DNA of 64,000 nt, from NCBI RefSeq assembly GCF_963664735.1, contig NZ_OY761553.1, positions 3,779,001-3,843,000 on the forward strand, given 5' to 3'. Origin of the DNA: an uncultured Cohaesibacter sp. (lineage in GTDB: Bacteria > Pseudomonadota > Alphaproteobacteria > Rhizobiales > Cohaesibacteraceae). A program made the translations under genes and the position numbers. Shown here piece after piece: positions 1-9,098 of this stretch (position 1 is its first letter; each line of letters starts with the position of its first letter). The notes under the pieces are model-generated. The model worked only from the letters and a program-made list of their open reading frames with translations. It was not told the origin of the DNA and searched no databases.

Positions 1-107
1 TTGATAGTTTAGGCGTGTTGCTCAAGAGTAGATACTAGCGTTGCGTAGACTCGTATAGTGTTGCCGGGTGCTTCGGCGGGAAAGGCAATTCTCCTCGCGA
101 AAATGAG

Positions 108-1250
108 ATGAAACATATGTTACGAATTTTGTTGTTGCTTTTGGTCTCTCTGTCTCTGTCGGGTTGCATGATTACGCCTCGCGAAGGGCCCTTGTCGACA
201 GAAATCGAATCTCAGAGCAAGCAAAACGAATATGTCGTTGTTAACGTAGATGCTAATATTGTCGACGGTTTAGCCCGGTTTAATCCTGTCGGTTTGCGGC
301 GCAAGTTCGCCGAGTCAAGAAGATACTCCCCGATCTCAACCGTTGGTTCTGGCGACGTTTTGTCGATCACGGTTTTTGAGGCAGCTCAGGGTGGGCTGTT
401 CTCTGGAGAGGGTGGAAATCGGGCGAATTTCCCGAGCGTAGTTGTTGATCGTCAGGGAGATATTTCTCTCCCCTACTCCGGAACTATAAAGGTTAAAGGC
501 AAAACGCCTCTGCAAATTCAGAATCTCGTTGTGGAAAGTCTGGAAGGCAAGGCGATACAACCACAAGCAATGGTCAATGTCGTAAGTAACAGAAGCAACA
601 CTGTTACTCTGACTGGTGATGTTGCCAAGCCGGGGCTATATCCATTGCCCGCTCAAGGCGCGCGGCTGCTTGATGCCGTTGCTGAAGCTGGTGGAACCGA
701 GTTCCCTGCTCGAGAAACCTATGTGACCCTGCTCAGAGGTGGTCGTCAGGGCGTGCAGCTGCTGAAAACGGTTATGGAGCAGCCTGAAGAAAATATCTAT
801 GTATCTCGGGGTGACAGTATTTATCTGTCACATGATCCGCAGCGTTATACGGTGCTTGGTGCCGTCAAAAAGCCATCGGTATACACTTTCGATGCATCGA
901 CTATTTCGGTTCTGGAGGCTATTGCTGCTGCAGGGGGGCTCCTCGATGCTCGGGCTGATGCGACAGGCGTATTCGTTTTCCGTTACGAAGATCCGAAGGT
1001 GCTTGATACTCTGGGTTATGAATATACCCGTCAGGTTCGAGGCAAGGTTCCAACGATCTACCGTATCAATATGAAGCACGCGCAATCCTATTTCTACGCG
1101 CAGTCATTCCATCTGCAGGATAAGGATTCCGTATTCGTATCGAATGCTCGTGCTGTTGAAGTTGGTAAAGTTCTGAGCCTGATCAATATGGCGACATCTT
1201 CTATCAAGAATGGCGCTTATGCTGTGAACTATATTGACGATATGGATTAG
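108..1250 (+). CDS. Outer-membrane capsule polysaccharide export lipoprotein (Wza/CtrA/BexD-like)
   Basis: This protein should form the outer-membrane channel through which capsular polysaccharide leaves the cell. The N-terminus is a lipoprotein signal peptide with a lipobox (LSGC, Cys20). A polysaccharide-export domain follows (from about residue 73, with GSGDVLSITVFE), then two SLBB-type segments (VTLTGDVAKPGLYPL near 165 and YTVLGAVKKPSVYTF near 247). At 380 aa it matches the CtrA/BexD/Wza size class rather than the longer KpsD. It is followed by a kpsS-like gene and faces the kpsE/kpsT/kpsM genes, which supports an ABC-dependent capsule pathway. ATG at 117 is an alternative start; no strong ribosome site decides it. 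The family call is secure; the exported polymer is unknown. Confidence 0.9.
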   Translation: MKHMLRILLLLLVSLSLSGCMITPREGPLSTEIESQSKQNEYVVVNVDANIVDGLARFNPVGLRRKFAESRRYSPISTVGSGDVLSITVFEAAQGGLFSGEGGNRANFPSVVVDRQGDISLPYSGTIKVKGKTPLQIQNLVVESLEGKAIQPQAMVNVVSNRSNTVTLTGDVAKPGLYPLPAQGARLLDAVAEAGGTEFPARETYVTLLRGGRQGVQLLKTVMEQPEENIYVSRGDSIYLSHDPQRYTVLGAVKKPSVYTFDASTISVLEAIAAAGGLLDARADATGVFVFRYEDPKVLDTLGYEYTRQVRGKVPTIYRINMKHAQSYFYAQSFHLQDKDSVFVSNARAVEVGKVLSLINMATSSIKNGAYAVNYIDDMD

Positions 1251-1256
1251 GAATTC

Positions 1257-1282
1257 CTCCCGCGCAAGAAGTCGGGCGGGAG
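1257..1282 (+). terminator. Hairpin after the export lipoprotein gene
   Basis: A perfect 7-bp stem (CTCCCGC at 1257-1263 with GCGGGAG at 1276-1282, 12-nt loop) starts 6 nt after the stop codon and is followed by TATTT. It could be a weak intrinsic terminator or an attenuator that lowers expression of the downstream kpsS-like gene. Confidence 0.5.
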
Positions 1283-1363
1283 TATTTGAAGGAAAATTTT
1301 AATTGGGCAAGAAATTGAATTATTAACTTCTCTAGCAATGCTGGGGGGAGAGCAAAGCTTGTT

Positions 1364-2752
1364 ATGGAACATGGTCGCGACGATAAGAAAAGAGTGTTTC
1401 TTTTTTTGCAGGGACATCCGTCTTTCTTTGCCCGTAACGTTGCTAATCAGCTCGAAAAGAGTGGCTATGAAGCCCTAAGGATCAACTTCTGCCTCGGTGA
1501 TGCCCTTGTCTGGATGGGGCGCAAGTCGTTCAGTTATCGGCGGCCATTCAAGCAGTGGGAGAAGTATCTCCGTAAGTTTATCGCCAAGCATGGCGTGACA
1601 GACATTATCTATTACGCCGACAGAAAGCCTTATCATCAGGTTGCCGCCAAGGTTGCCTATGAGCTGGATATTCCGACTTATGCTTATGAGTTCGGCTATT
1701 TACGCCCGGATTGGATCACTCTGGAACGAGGCGGGATGTCGGCTTTTTCGCATTTTCCTAATGATCCAGCTCTCATTCGATCGATTGCAACCCAGTGCAA
1801 AATGCCTGAGATGGAACAGAAATTTCCTTATTCAAAGCCTCGGGAAATTGTCTACGAAGTCAGCTATAATCTGTTGAGCTATTTCACGGGCTTCCTCAAT
1901 CCATTTTATAAAGCAGACCGATATTATAATCCTCTGATTGAGTATATTTCAGGAATTCCAGGCCTGTTTTTCGAGAAGCGTCGCCACGCGATTGCCCGTC
2001 GCTTGATCACCAGGCTGGGGCGGGAGCGGGTTCCGTTTTTTATCTTTTCCCTACAATTGCAGAGTGATTATCAGCTTCGTTCCAATGCGCCTTTCGCGCA
2101 TCAGAAGAACGCCATTGAGATGGCGATGAAGTCGTTCGCTCAATATGCGACTTCTGGCACTAATATCATTTTCAAAGCTCATCCGTTGGATAATGGGTGG
2201 GAACGGTGGAGACCCTTTATTATAAAGAAAGCCCGTCAATTGGGCCTTGAAGGGCGCGTCCACTTTATCGTCGGTGGTAACCTCTCTTTCATGCTGAAAC
2301 ATGCCAAGGGGTGCGTGTTGATCAACAGTACTGTCGGGCTGCATTCATTGCGGATAGGCTGTCCGGTTAAGGTGCTTGGGCATGCTGTTTATGATCTGGA
2401 AGGGCTGACCCATCAAGGTAGTCTTGATAGCTTCTGGCGTCAGCCAGAGCTTCCTGATAAAAGCTTCGTGAATGATTTCGTCAAGGTGATGGCTACTACC
2501 ATTCAAGTGAAAGGTAATTTCTTCACAACGAAAGGTCAGAAGGCTGCGGTACCTGCTTTTGCAAACAGACTGATTAACAATGAAGTCAACGGGTTGGGTG
2601 CATTTGTTCCGGCCGCTCCGCGCCTTGTTTCTCTTCGCGCCTATGAAATGCCGATCAATTGGCAGTATAATACCGGGCGTAAAGAAGTGGTAGAGGATGA
2701 GGCTTCGGTTGATCAGGAATTGGCCGTTCCGCTTTCGCTGTCTTTAAAGTAG
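1364..2752 (+). CDS. kpsS: Capsule polysaccharide biosynthesis protein, KpsS/LipB-like
   Basis: KpsS-type proteins add Kdo residues to the lipid anchor that primes ABC-exported capsules. The N-terminal stretch FLFLQGHPSFFARNVANQL followed by LRINFCLGDALVW is characteristic of this family, and the IFKAHPL (near residue 270) and LINSTVGLHSL (near 320) segments match the conserved second half. Length (462 aa) is slightly above the usual 390-440 aa because of a charged C-terminal tail. A GGGGGGAG run lies 13 nt before the ATG. No KpsC partner is visible in the window; it may lie to the left. Family assignment is good; Kdo specificity is inferred from the family. Confidence 0.85.
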   Translation: MEHGRDDKKRVFLFLQGHPSFFARNVANQLEKSGYEALRINFCLGDALVWMGRKSFSYRRPFKQWEKYLRKFIAKHGVTDIIYYADRKPYHQVAAKVAYELDIPTYAYEFGYLRPDWITLERGGMSAFSHFPNDPALIRSIATQCKMPEMEQKFPYSKPREIVYEVSYNLLSYFTGFLNPFYKADRYYNPLIEYISGIPGLFFEKRRHAIARRLITRLGRERVPFFIFSLQLQSDYQLRSNAPFAHQKNAIEMAMKSFAQYATSGTNIIFKAHPLDNGWERWRPFIIKKARQLGLEGRVHFIVGGNLSFMLKHAKGCVLINSTVGLHSLRIGCPVKVLGHAVYDLEGLTHQGSLDSFWRQPELPDKSFVNDFVKVMATTIQVKGNFFTTKGQKAAVPAFANRLINNEVNGLGAFVPAAPRLVSLRAYEMPINWQYNTGRKEVVEDEASVDQELAVPLSLSLK

Positions 2753-2961
2753 CTCGTGCCAATTTTGGAAAGACAGTTTTCCGAATTGATTGCCTGAATT
2801 TTGGCTCCATGCTTGAGATTGGCATGGAAGCTTTTTCAGACATAGACTTTAGCTGAAAACTTGTATTCGGATTAGGTAAACCAAGGCTTCTGTCCACTCT
2901 CTAGCGGATAATTTGACAAGGAGTGCTACCGCTGACGCATTCTATGCGGCGCTCTGAACGA

Positions 2962-2984
2962 AGCTCGTCTTCTCTTTACGAGCT
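2962..2984. terminator. Hairpin between convergent capsule genes
   Basis: AGCTCGT (2962-2968) pairs with ACGAGCT (2978-2984) around a 9-nt loop. The hairpin overlaps the stop codon of the minus-strand mutase gene and is followed by GCTTTT on the plus strand. It may end transcription of the kpsS-like gene, although it lies about 210 nt beyond that gene. The 2753-2961 interval shows nothing else convincing. Confidence 0.3.
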
Positions 2985-4433
2985 GCTTTTGTAGCTTTCC
3001 AGAAGTTGAAGGCTATTTTGCAAAAGCTGCGCTGCTGCCTTTTCGCTTTCAGCTTCTACATAACAGCGCATCTCCGGGGCATTGCCTGACGGTCTGAAGT
3101 GAACGATATCGCCACTCTTTAGCGTAATACGCAAGCCGTCCACATTCGTTTTGGAGGCCACTTCGCCAATCGGAGCTAGGAAGGAGGCGAGAGCTTCATC
3201 GCTTTCCCGCAAATGGGACATGAGTGCCGCACTGCGTTCCTGAGCGAAATTTTTAATCCGATCAGCATCCGCAACGGGGAGAGAGTAATCAGCAGAGAGC
3301 TCTGTCAGAGACTTTCCATTAGCAAACGCACTGAAGAGGGTGGCAAGGATTGGCAAAAAACAATCTCTTGTTGGCAATGCTGAAAGAGGATTCTGGCAAG
3401 TGTTGATGGACGTGGCGGTCAGATAACCCCCGTTAGCCTCGAAACCAACGATATTTTCCTTTCCTTGAGAAATTGCCTCTGCCATGCCTGCGATGACATA
3501 AGGCGAGCCAACCTTTGTCCGGATCACTTCAAAATCGCTGTTCTTTTCGATGCCCGAGTTTGAGGTGATTGGCGTGACTGCGACTTTGGCACGCAAGAAA
3601 TTGGAGGTTATGAGCCCTAGCAGGTCGCCACGCAACGGAGTGCCTGTTTCATCGGCTACGAGGGGGCGGTCTGCATCGCCGTCAGCTGAGACCACTGCGT
3701 CAAGGGAAAATTCTTTTGCCCAACCTTGCAGCAAGGCGACTGTTTCATCTGAAACTGCTTCGGTATCCACTGGAATGAAGGTGTCCGACCAGCCTAGCGG
3801 AATAACATCAGCGCCAAAGCCTTTGAGACAATCAACGAGCATTTCGCGACAAGTTGTCGAATGCTGGTACACGCCAATTTTTTTACCTTCAAAGGCATTC
3901 TCAGGCAGAATACTGGCGCCGCGCTGCATAAAGGCTGCTATGGCCTTGCCTTCATCATTTTCGGCTGAGCTTTTTTCCAAAGAGACCGATCCGTCCAGCT
4001 TCTCAGCCCAGGCGATTATGGCTTGCTCATCTTGCTTGGTTATTTCACCTGCTGGAACGTAAAACTTGATGCCGTTACGGTCCGCAGGAATATGAGAGCC
4101 GGTGATCATGATAGATGCGGCATTTTGTGCCATGGCATGGAGAGCCAATGCCGGGGTAGGTAACACGCCACAGTCTAACGGTTTAAACCCGCATGCTTTG
4201 ATTGATGCGAAGCAAATGGACGCGATTTCGGGGCTAGAGGGGCGCAAATCCCGCCCGACAAAAATAGTCTCCCCTTGTTTGGCAAGACCTTTTTCCTCAA
4301 GAAATCGGCAAAAGGCGGTCATATAAAGAGCGCTAGGCATTCCCGTCAGCTCAACCGAGAGACCGCGAAGACCGCTCGTGCCAAATTTTACGTCCATATC
4401 AGTTATTCCAATGTCAATCACATCGATCAGCAT
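2976..4433 (-). CDS. manB: Phosphomannomutase/phosphoglucomutase
   Basis: An alpha-D-phosphohexomutase that should convert mannose-6-phosphate to mannose-1-phosphate for GDP-mannose synthesis. It has all four family landmarks: KFGTSGLRG near the N-terminus, the phosphoserine loop TGSHIPADRNGIKFY, the metal-binding loop DGDADRPLV, the sugar-binding loop FEANGGYLT and the C-terminal phosphate site RPSGNAPEMR. ManC lies directly upstream on the same strand (55 nt gap), which favours mannose over glucose as substrate. An in-frame ATG at 4397 (MDVKFGTSGLRG) is nearer the conserved start and may be the true initiation codon. Glucose-1-phosphate activity cannot be excluded. Confidence 0.85.
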   Translation of the reverse strand: MLIDVIDIGITDMDVKFGTSGLRGLSVELTGMPSALYMTAFCRFLEEKGLAKQGETIFVGRDLRPSSPEIASICFASIKACGFKPLDCGVLPTPALALHAMAQNAASIMITGSHIPADRNGIKFYVPAGEITKQDEQAIIAWAEKLDGSVSLEKSSAENDEGKAIAAFMQRGASILPENAFEGKKIGVYQHSTTCREMLVDCLKGFGADVIPLGWSDTFIPVDTEAVSDETVALLQGWAKEFSLDAVVSADGDADRPLVADETGTPLRGDLLGLITSNFLRAKVAVTPITSNSGIEKNSDFEVIRTKVGSPYVIAGMAEAISQGKENIVGFEANGGYLTATSINTCQNPLSALPTRDCFLPILATLFSAFANGKSLTELSADYSLPVADADRIKNFAQERSAALMSHLRESDEALASFLAPIGEVASKTNVDGLRITLKSGDIVHFRPSGNAPEMRCYVEAESEKAAAQLLQNSLQLLESYKSSS

Positions 4434-4488
4434 AATGTTCTGATCGCAAATCGGAACTTAGCCAAAGCAATGCAGTGAAAACAGAAAT

Positions 4489-5919
4489 CTAGTCCCGTGA
4501 ATAGATGTCTTCATAGCGGACAATATCGTCTTCGCCCAGATAGGAGCCCGTCTGCACTTCGATCAGTACCATATTTACTTTGCCCGGATTTTCCAAACGA
4601 TGGGTTTCTCCAAGAGGAATGTAAACAGACTGGTTTTCTGTAACGAGTTTGGTTTCTTGTCCGATGGTTACCTTTGCTGTTCCCTCAACAACGATCCAGT
4701 GTTCGGCCCGATGATGGTGCGATTGCAGCGATAGGGAGCCGCCTGGTTTGACGACTATGCGCTTCACTTGGAAACGACTGCCAATAACCAAACTCTCGAA
4801 CCAGCCCCAAGGACGATGATCTAGAGGGAAGGCTTCTGCCTGATGGGCATTCTTGGCCTTCAACGCATCAACCACCTTGCGAATGTCCTGCGTCCTGTTT
4901 GCATCGGCGATGAGAACCGCGTCTGGCATGGCGATGGCCAAGACATTGTCAAGACCTATGCCAACCACCTCAAGTCCTTCATCCTCTGAACGGAGAAGCG
5001 AATTGGTGCAGTCAATTGCTGTGGCATTGCCAAGAAGGGAAACCCCTTTTGAATCTTGTTTGCTTTCTTTCCAGACAGCACACCAGTCGCCCAGATCAGA
5101 CCAACCTGCAGAGAATGGAACGACAGCAAGATTGTCTGCCCTTTCCATCACGGCATAATCGATTGATATGTCTTCTGCGTTTGCCCAGCTTTCAGGGTCG
5201 AGCCGTAAAAAGCCGAGATCCGGTTTTGCCTTGTCGACCGATTGGCGAACCGTTTTCATAAGGTCTGGCGCGTATTTTTGAAAGGCTTCGATGATGGCAT
5301 TGGCCGTGAAGAGAAAAATGCCCGCGTTCCAGAGGAATTTCCCGGAGGAAACCATTTTTTCTGCATTGGCAAGATCAGGCTTTTCGACAAAGCGTTCGAG
5401 ACCGATGGCGCGTGCTGCTCCATCATTCAGGCATTCTGCCAGTTCAAGATAACCATAGCCGGTTTCTGCATGGGTCGGCTTGATGCCGAAGGTGACAAGC
5501 TTGCCCTCTTTGGCTGCGGCTTCACCGATTTTAACGGCTGCGCGGAAAGCTGCTGCATCGGGCACAACATGGTCAGATGGTGCGACGAGCAACATTGCCT
5601 CAGGATCTTGATCCGCCAGATAGAAAGCGGCGGCAAGTACGGCGGGTGCCGTATTGCGTCGATCTGGTTCGATCAGAATCGCGCCCGGATCGATGCCCAC
5701 TTCAGAAAGCTGTTCTGGAACAATGAAGCGGAAATCAGAATTTGTAACGATGACCGACTTGTCAAATCCATCTCCAGCCAGTCGCAATGCTGTGGCTTGA
5801 AACAGCGTCGTATCGCCGACCAGGGGCACAAACTGTTTTGGATAGCTTTTGCGAGAAAGAGGCCAAAGCCGTGTGCCGGACCCACCACATAAAAGAACTG
5901 GAGTAATCATCTCAACCAA
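4489..5919 (-). CDS. manC: Mannose-1-phosphate guanylyltransferase / mannose-6-phosphate isomerase
   Basis: Bifunctional type II enzyme that makes GDP-mannose. The N-terminal nucleotidyltransferase domain carries LLCGGSGTRLWPLSRKSYPKQF, with the GDP-mannose pyrophosphorylase signature, and the C-terminal isomerase domain is a cupin with HHHRAEHWIVVEGTAKV. The 476 aa length is typical. It sits upstream of the phosphomannomutase gene on the same strand, so both are likely co-transcribed. It implies that mannose or a GDP-mannose-derived sugar (fucose, rhamnose, colitose types) enters the polysaccharide. Confidence 0.95.
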   Translation of the reverse strand: MVEMITPVLLCGGSGTRLWPLSRKSYPKQFVPLVGDTTLFQATALRLAGDGFDKSVIVTNSDFRFIVPEQLSEVGIDPGAILIEPDRRNTAPAVLAAAFYLADQDPEAMLLVAPSDHVVPDAAAFRAAVKIGEAAAKEGKLVTFGIKPTHAETGYGYLELAECLNDGAARAIGLERFVEKPDLANAEKMVSSGKFLWNAGIFLFTANAIIEAFQKYAPDLMKTVRQSVDKAKPDLGFLRLDPESWANAEDISIDYAVMERADNLAVVPFSAGWSDLGDWCAVWKESKQDSKGVSLLGNATAIDCTNSLLRSEDEGLEVVGIGLDNVLAIAMPDAVLIADANRTQDIRKVVDALKAKNAHQAEAFPLDHRPWGWFESLVIGSRFQVKRIVVKPGGSLSLQSHHHRAEHWIVVEGTAKVTIGQETKLVTENQSVYIPLGETHRLENPGKVNMVLIEVQTGSYLGEDDIVRYEDIYSRD

Positions 5920-6328
5920 CTTTTAAAAACAAACTGAAACTTCAATATTGAAAATTCTTGGAAACAATCTTGAAGCGAAAGTTAGGTTGAAAAATAGAGA
6001 TTTTGGGCTCCAGTATTGTTTGTAATTTTTGATAAATGCAAAAAATAATGGTGTCAATAGATACCGATGGATTCATATTTCTAGCACAAGTGGTGGTTTG
6101 GATTTGCCCCGGCGTGCGTAAAAATAGATGGCCTCTGTCATTCGTCTTATGTTTGAGGTCTGTGTCTGGCAAGAGATGCGAGCCAACAGAATAGCGTGAA
6201 GAGGTGGTTACGAAACCTTCAGGGCTGAAGACCAGTTGTGGCGGGCCGTATTAGCCTATGACCCGCCAATATTGCGTTTGCATTCAGAACCGAGCTCAAT
6301 TGGCGCAGAGGATAATGCATTTCTGACG
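5920..6328. other. Intergenic region between manC and kpsE-like gene
   Basis: This 409-nt AT-rich stretch contains no supportable gene. It should hold the promoter of manC and the end of the kpsE transcript. Visible structures are a 12-bp palindrome TTCAATATTGAA at 5941-5952, a short palindrome CTTCAG-GG-CTGAAG at 6217-6230 and the hairpin listed at 6239-6268. Confidence 0.6.
6239..6268 (-). terminator. Hairpin downstream of the kpsMTE genes
   Basis: TGGCGGG (6239-6245) pairs perfectly with CCCGCCA (6262-6268) around 16 nt. It lies about 60 nt after the kpsE-like stop codon on the minus strand but has no U-run, so it would be a rho-independent terminator only in a weak sense; 3'-end protection is an alternative. 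Confidence 0.3.
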
Positions 6329-7573
6329 CTACTGGATATGGTCTCGGACTGAATAGAAAATCAGCACAGAAACCGCCCAAACGATGAGAGCCACAAGAAA
6401 GGTTGTTAGGGCAACATGGAAGCGTTTGGGATATAAAGCTTCTTCCGGAATGCTAGGAGGTATGAATGTTGTCAGGTAGCGTTGTTGACGATAGGCTTCC
6501 ACGCGCGCGCGCTCGAGAGAGGTGAGTGCCGATAAATAGGCCTTTTCTGCAAACTCTTTTTCAATGACGAGGCTTTCGTAATCTTCAAGCTTTTCGCTGA
6601 AAGAGCCGTTGTTATCGTTGGTTGTGTTTTCGCCCGGACCCAGGGTCGATTTTTGCGCATCAATCTGATTGGCCAAAGACGCAATCTGAGAGTCAATAAC
6701 TCGTATGCTTGGGGAGTTTTCCGATAGCGATTGCAACAGGAAATCGCGTTTGGTGTTCAGCTCGCTCATCTTGTTTTCCAGATTGGAGATGAGGATGAGT
6801 TTGCTTTCTGCTGTTTTGGAGGGGTCGATATCCTGTCTTGTTTCTCGAAAATTCCTCAAGGCCGTACGCGCTGCCAGCAAACGTTCTTCCATTTGCTTGG
6901 TTTCCTGCTTTGCGTTCTTGACAGCATCGTTACGGGATTGTTCTGAAAGCTGGTTAATCAGCGTTTCACTTTCCTTGATGACTAATTCGCTGATTTTCTT
7001 TGCATCTTCTGGCGTGAAAGCCTTGATCTCAAGTGTCAGAATCTTGGATGTGCTGTTGTAGTAGATCTGTGCGACCGTCTTCCAATATTCCAGAAATTGT
7101 TCCATGCTTTGATCTGGGCTGAAGGAAGAAAGAAAGTCGCCTCTTTTGTAGACATCGTAGAGATTGATATCTTTCTGCAATTTATCAATCATCTGACGGC
7201 TGTGTATGAAATCTATCAGAATGTAGGTGTCGGTCGTAATGGAGCCAGAAGAGGATACGCCGGTAAACATGCCAAGAATATCGCTGCTAGCAGCAGAGTC
7301 GACGCCTCGGACAGCAAAGCGGGATTCGACGGCATATTGGTCGGATGCGAAAATGAATAGGTACATCAGCATCACGACTGTTGGCAAAATCGCGATGATG
7401 AAAAATGACTGCTTTAACCAGGAGCGTCTGACCTGTTGAGGTCTGAGGGGCTTTGAGGAGCCACTCTCTCCGCTGTCCTCTACTTTTCCGGTCTTTGATT
7501 TCTTGAGCTTAACGATCCTCTCCAGCGAGTAGACTTTTGAAGAGGGGCTAGTTAAGGAATTTTCTGTAGTCAT
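6329..7573 (-). CDS. kpsE: Capsule export inner-membrane/periplasmic protein, KpsE/CtrB-like
   Basis: Polysaccharide co-polymerase type protein that should link the KpsMT transporter to the outer-membrane channel. A proline- and basic-rich cytoplasmic N-terminus of about 55 residues is followed by one membrane helix (FFIIAILPTVVMLMYLFIF), a periplasmic domain with a long predicted coiled coil (about residues 195-345, rich in E, K, Q and L) and a second membrane helix near the C-terminus (VALTTFLVALIVWAVSVLIF). Two end helices flanking a coiled coil is the KpsE/CtrB/BexC pattern. It lies 62 nt downstream of kpsT, so kpsM-kpsT-kpsE form one unit. Confidence 0.88.
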   Translation of the reverse strand: MTTENSLTSPSSKVYSLERIVKLKKSKTGKVEDSGESGSSKPLRPQQVRRSWLKQSFFIIAILPTVVMLMYLFIFASDQYAVESRFAVRGVDSAASSDILGMFTGVSSSGSITTDTYILIDFIHSRQMIDKLQKDINLYDVYKRGDFLSSFSPDQSMEQFLEYWKTVAQIYYNSTSKILTLEIKAFTPEDAKKISELVIKESETLINQLSEQSRNDAVKNAKQETKQMEERLLAARTALRNFRETRQDIDPSKTAESKLILISNLENKMSELNTKRDFLLQSLSENSPSIRVIDSQIASLANQIDAQKSTLGPGENTTNDNNGSFSEKLEDYESLVIEKEFAEKAYLSALTSLERARVEAYRQQRYLTTFIPPSIPEEALYPKRFHVALTTFLVALIVWAVSVLIFYSVRDHIQ

Positions 7574-7635
7574 AGGACCTATTTCACTACTAATAATGCG
7601 TGGTTCCAGAAATCGAAAGCGTTTTGCCGAATTGC

Positions 7636-8295
7636 TTACAGCGAGCGCATATAACTGTCGTGATCCTTTAAAGCCGCATCCAGATTGTCGAATGGAATGA
7701 CGTTGCCATTGCGGAGGATTATACCCATATCACAATAATCTTTCAAAGTGGTCGGCGAGTGCGAGACCATAATCATGTTGGCATGATTCAGCTTTTCCTT
7801 GAATGCGGCTTTGGATTTTGTTTGAAAATTCTGGTCACCGACTGCTGTGATCTCATCAACGAGGTAGCATTCGAAGTCGATCGCGAGGCTTAAGCCGAAA
7901 GCAAGTCGTGCCCTCATGCCCGAAGAATAGCTTCTCACCGGCATGTAAAAATGCTCACCAAGTTCGGAAAACTTCATTACATAGTCGAGAATGGCTTCTG
8001 TATCCTGGCCATAAATTCTGGCGACGAAACGGGTGTTTTCAATGCCGGTCAAGGATCCATTGAAGCTTCCTGCGAACCCAAGCGGAAATGATATATTCTT
8101 GTGCCGATGAATAGAGCCGGAATCTGGAAGTTCAGCTCCAGCGATCAGGCGCAGCAGGGTCGACTTGCCTTCACCATTGGCTCCGATGATTGCGATATTT
8201 CTTTCAGGAAAGCTGGCCTTAAGCCCCCTTAATATGTGTTTGTAGGAGTTGCGGACCTTATATCTTTTTACAACATTGTCGAAGGTGATGATCAT
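7636..8295 (-). CDS. kpsT: Capsule ABC transporter ATP-binding protein
   Basis: ATPase that powers export of lipid-linked capsule across the inner membrane. It has the Walker A motif GANGEGKST (about residues 38-46), the ABC signature YSSGMRARLAFG, and Walker B YLVDEI followed by a short switch region ending in VSHSP. The short 219-aa length is typical of KpsT/CtrD/BexA. Its start overlaps the kpsM stop by 4 nt (ATGA), showing translational coupling with its permease partner. Confidence 0.93.
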   Translation of the reverse strand: MIITFDNVVKRYKVRNSYKHILRGLKASFPERNIAIIGANGEGKSTLLRLIAGAELPDSGSIHRHKNISFPLGFAGSFNGSLTGIENTRFVARIYGQDTEAILDYVMKFSELGEHFYMPVRSYSSGMRARLAFGLSLAIDFECYLVDEITAVGDQNFQTKSKAAFKEKLNHANMIMVSHSPTTLKDYCDMGIILRNGNVIPFDNLDAALKDHDSYMRSL

Positions 8296-9098
8296 GTTCT
8301 TAACCGAATAGCTCTTTCGGCAGCCAACCCCACTAGTGTCAGTATTGCTCCTAGTGTGAGCGTATAGTCGATGTCGATGATGGCATGCGAATAATTGAAG
8401 AAATATCCAACTCTAAAGCTTTCGATGCCATGAATGATCGGGTTCCAGGTTAAAAAGCTTATCGCCGCATCCGGCATGGATTCCAGCGAATAGAATATGC
8501 CTGAAACAAACAGCATTGGTGTCGTGAACAGGCGATAGATATTGCCCCATGAATTGAACGAAGTGCAAATTACCGCGTTGATCAAGCCTATGCCGAAGCC
8601 CAACAGGAATAAGGAGAAAATACTCAGTAGAAGTTCCAGTATGTTGTACGGAACAGCGGCGATTCCCAGTATAATTAACGTGGAGAATACCAAAACCATC
8701 AAGACAAGACTTGTGACCAGCTCCAGTAATGCGCGGGCGATAATGGTGTCGAGTTCCTTCACTACGGGATAGGTCAGAAGCGCTTCGTTGGCCTGAAAAG
8801 CCGCTGTAAGCTGGTTGCCCAGATTCCGGAACATCATGAACGGCAGCATGCCGGTTGCAAAAAAGGTAATTCTGTTGATGCCGTTGACCGCTGAGCTGCC
8901 CATGAATGTGAACATGGCGGACAGAGCCAGAATATATCCGATAGGTTCGATCAGCGCCCACATATAACCAATTGGAGACGCTCCATATCGAACGCGCATT
9001 TCCCTCAAAACCAAGGAAAGAATAACTCTAACCTGCAGAATTACTGCGTTTTTGATCTCATTATCCATACTTTTTCTTATGGCAGGTAAGTAAAACAT
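8292..9098 (-). CDS. kpsM: Capsule ABC transporter permease
   Basis: ABC-2 type membrane protein with about six hydrophobic helices between residues 40 and 260. The segment SLVLREMRVRYGASPIGYMWALIEP is the conserved amphipathic start of KpsM/CtrC/BexB permeases. It forms the channel for kpsT and is the first gene of the kpsMTE unit. The ATG ten codons into the frame (MDNEIKNAV) is an alternative start. The upstream 399-nt gap should contain the promoter of the unit. Confidence 0.92.
   Translation of the reverse strand: MFYLPAIRKSMDNEIKNAVILQVRVILSLVLREMRVRYGASPIGYMWALIEPIGYILALSAMFTFMGSSAVNGINRITFFATGMLPFMMFRNLGNQLTAAFQANEALLTYPVVKELDTIIARALLELVTSLVLMVLVFSTLIILGIAAVPYNILELLLSIFSLFLLGFGIGLINAVICTSFNSWGNIYRLFTTPMLFVSGIFYSLESMPDAAISFLTWNPIIHGIESFRVGYFFNYSHAIIDIDYTLTLGAILTLVGLAAERAIRLRT

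Noticed and set aside
5942-6172. Short frame in the manC-kpsE gap
   Set aside because: No ribosome site, low-complexity composition and no recognisable family.
8413-8961. A 182-codon frame overlapping kpsM in another phase
   Set aside because: Same-strand shadow of kpsM without start signal or family.
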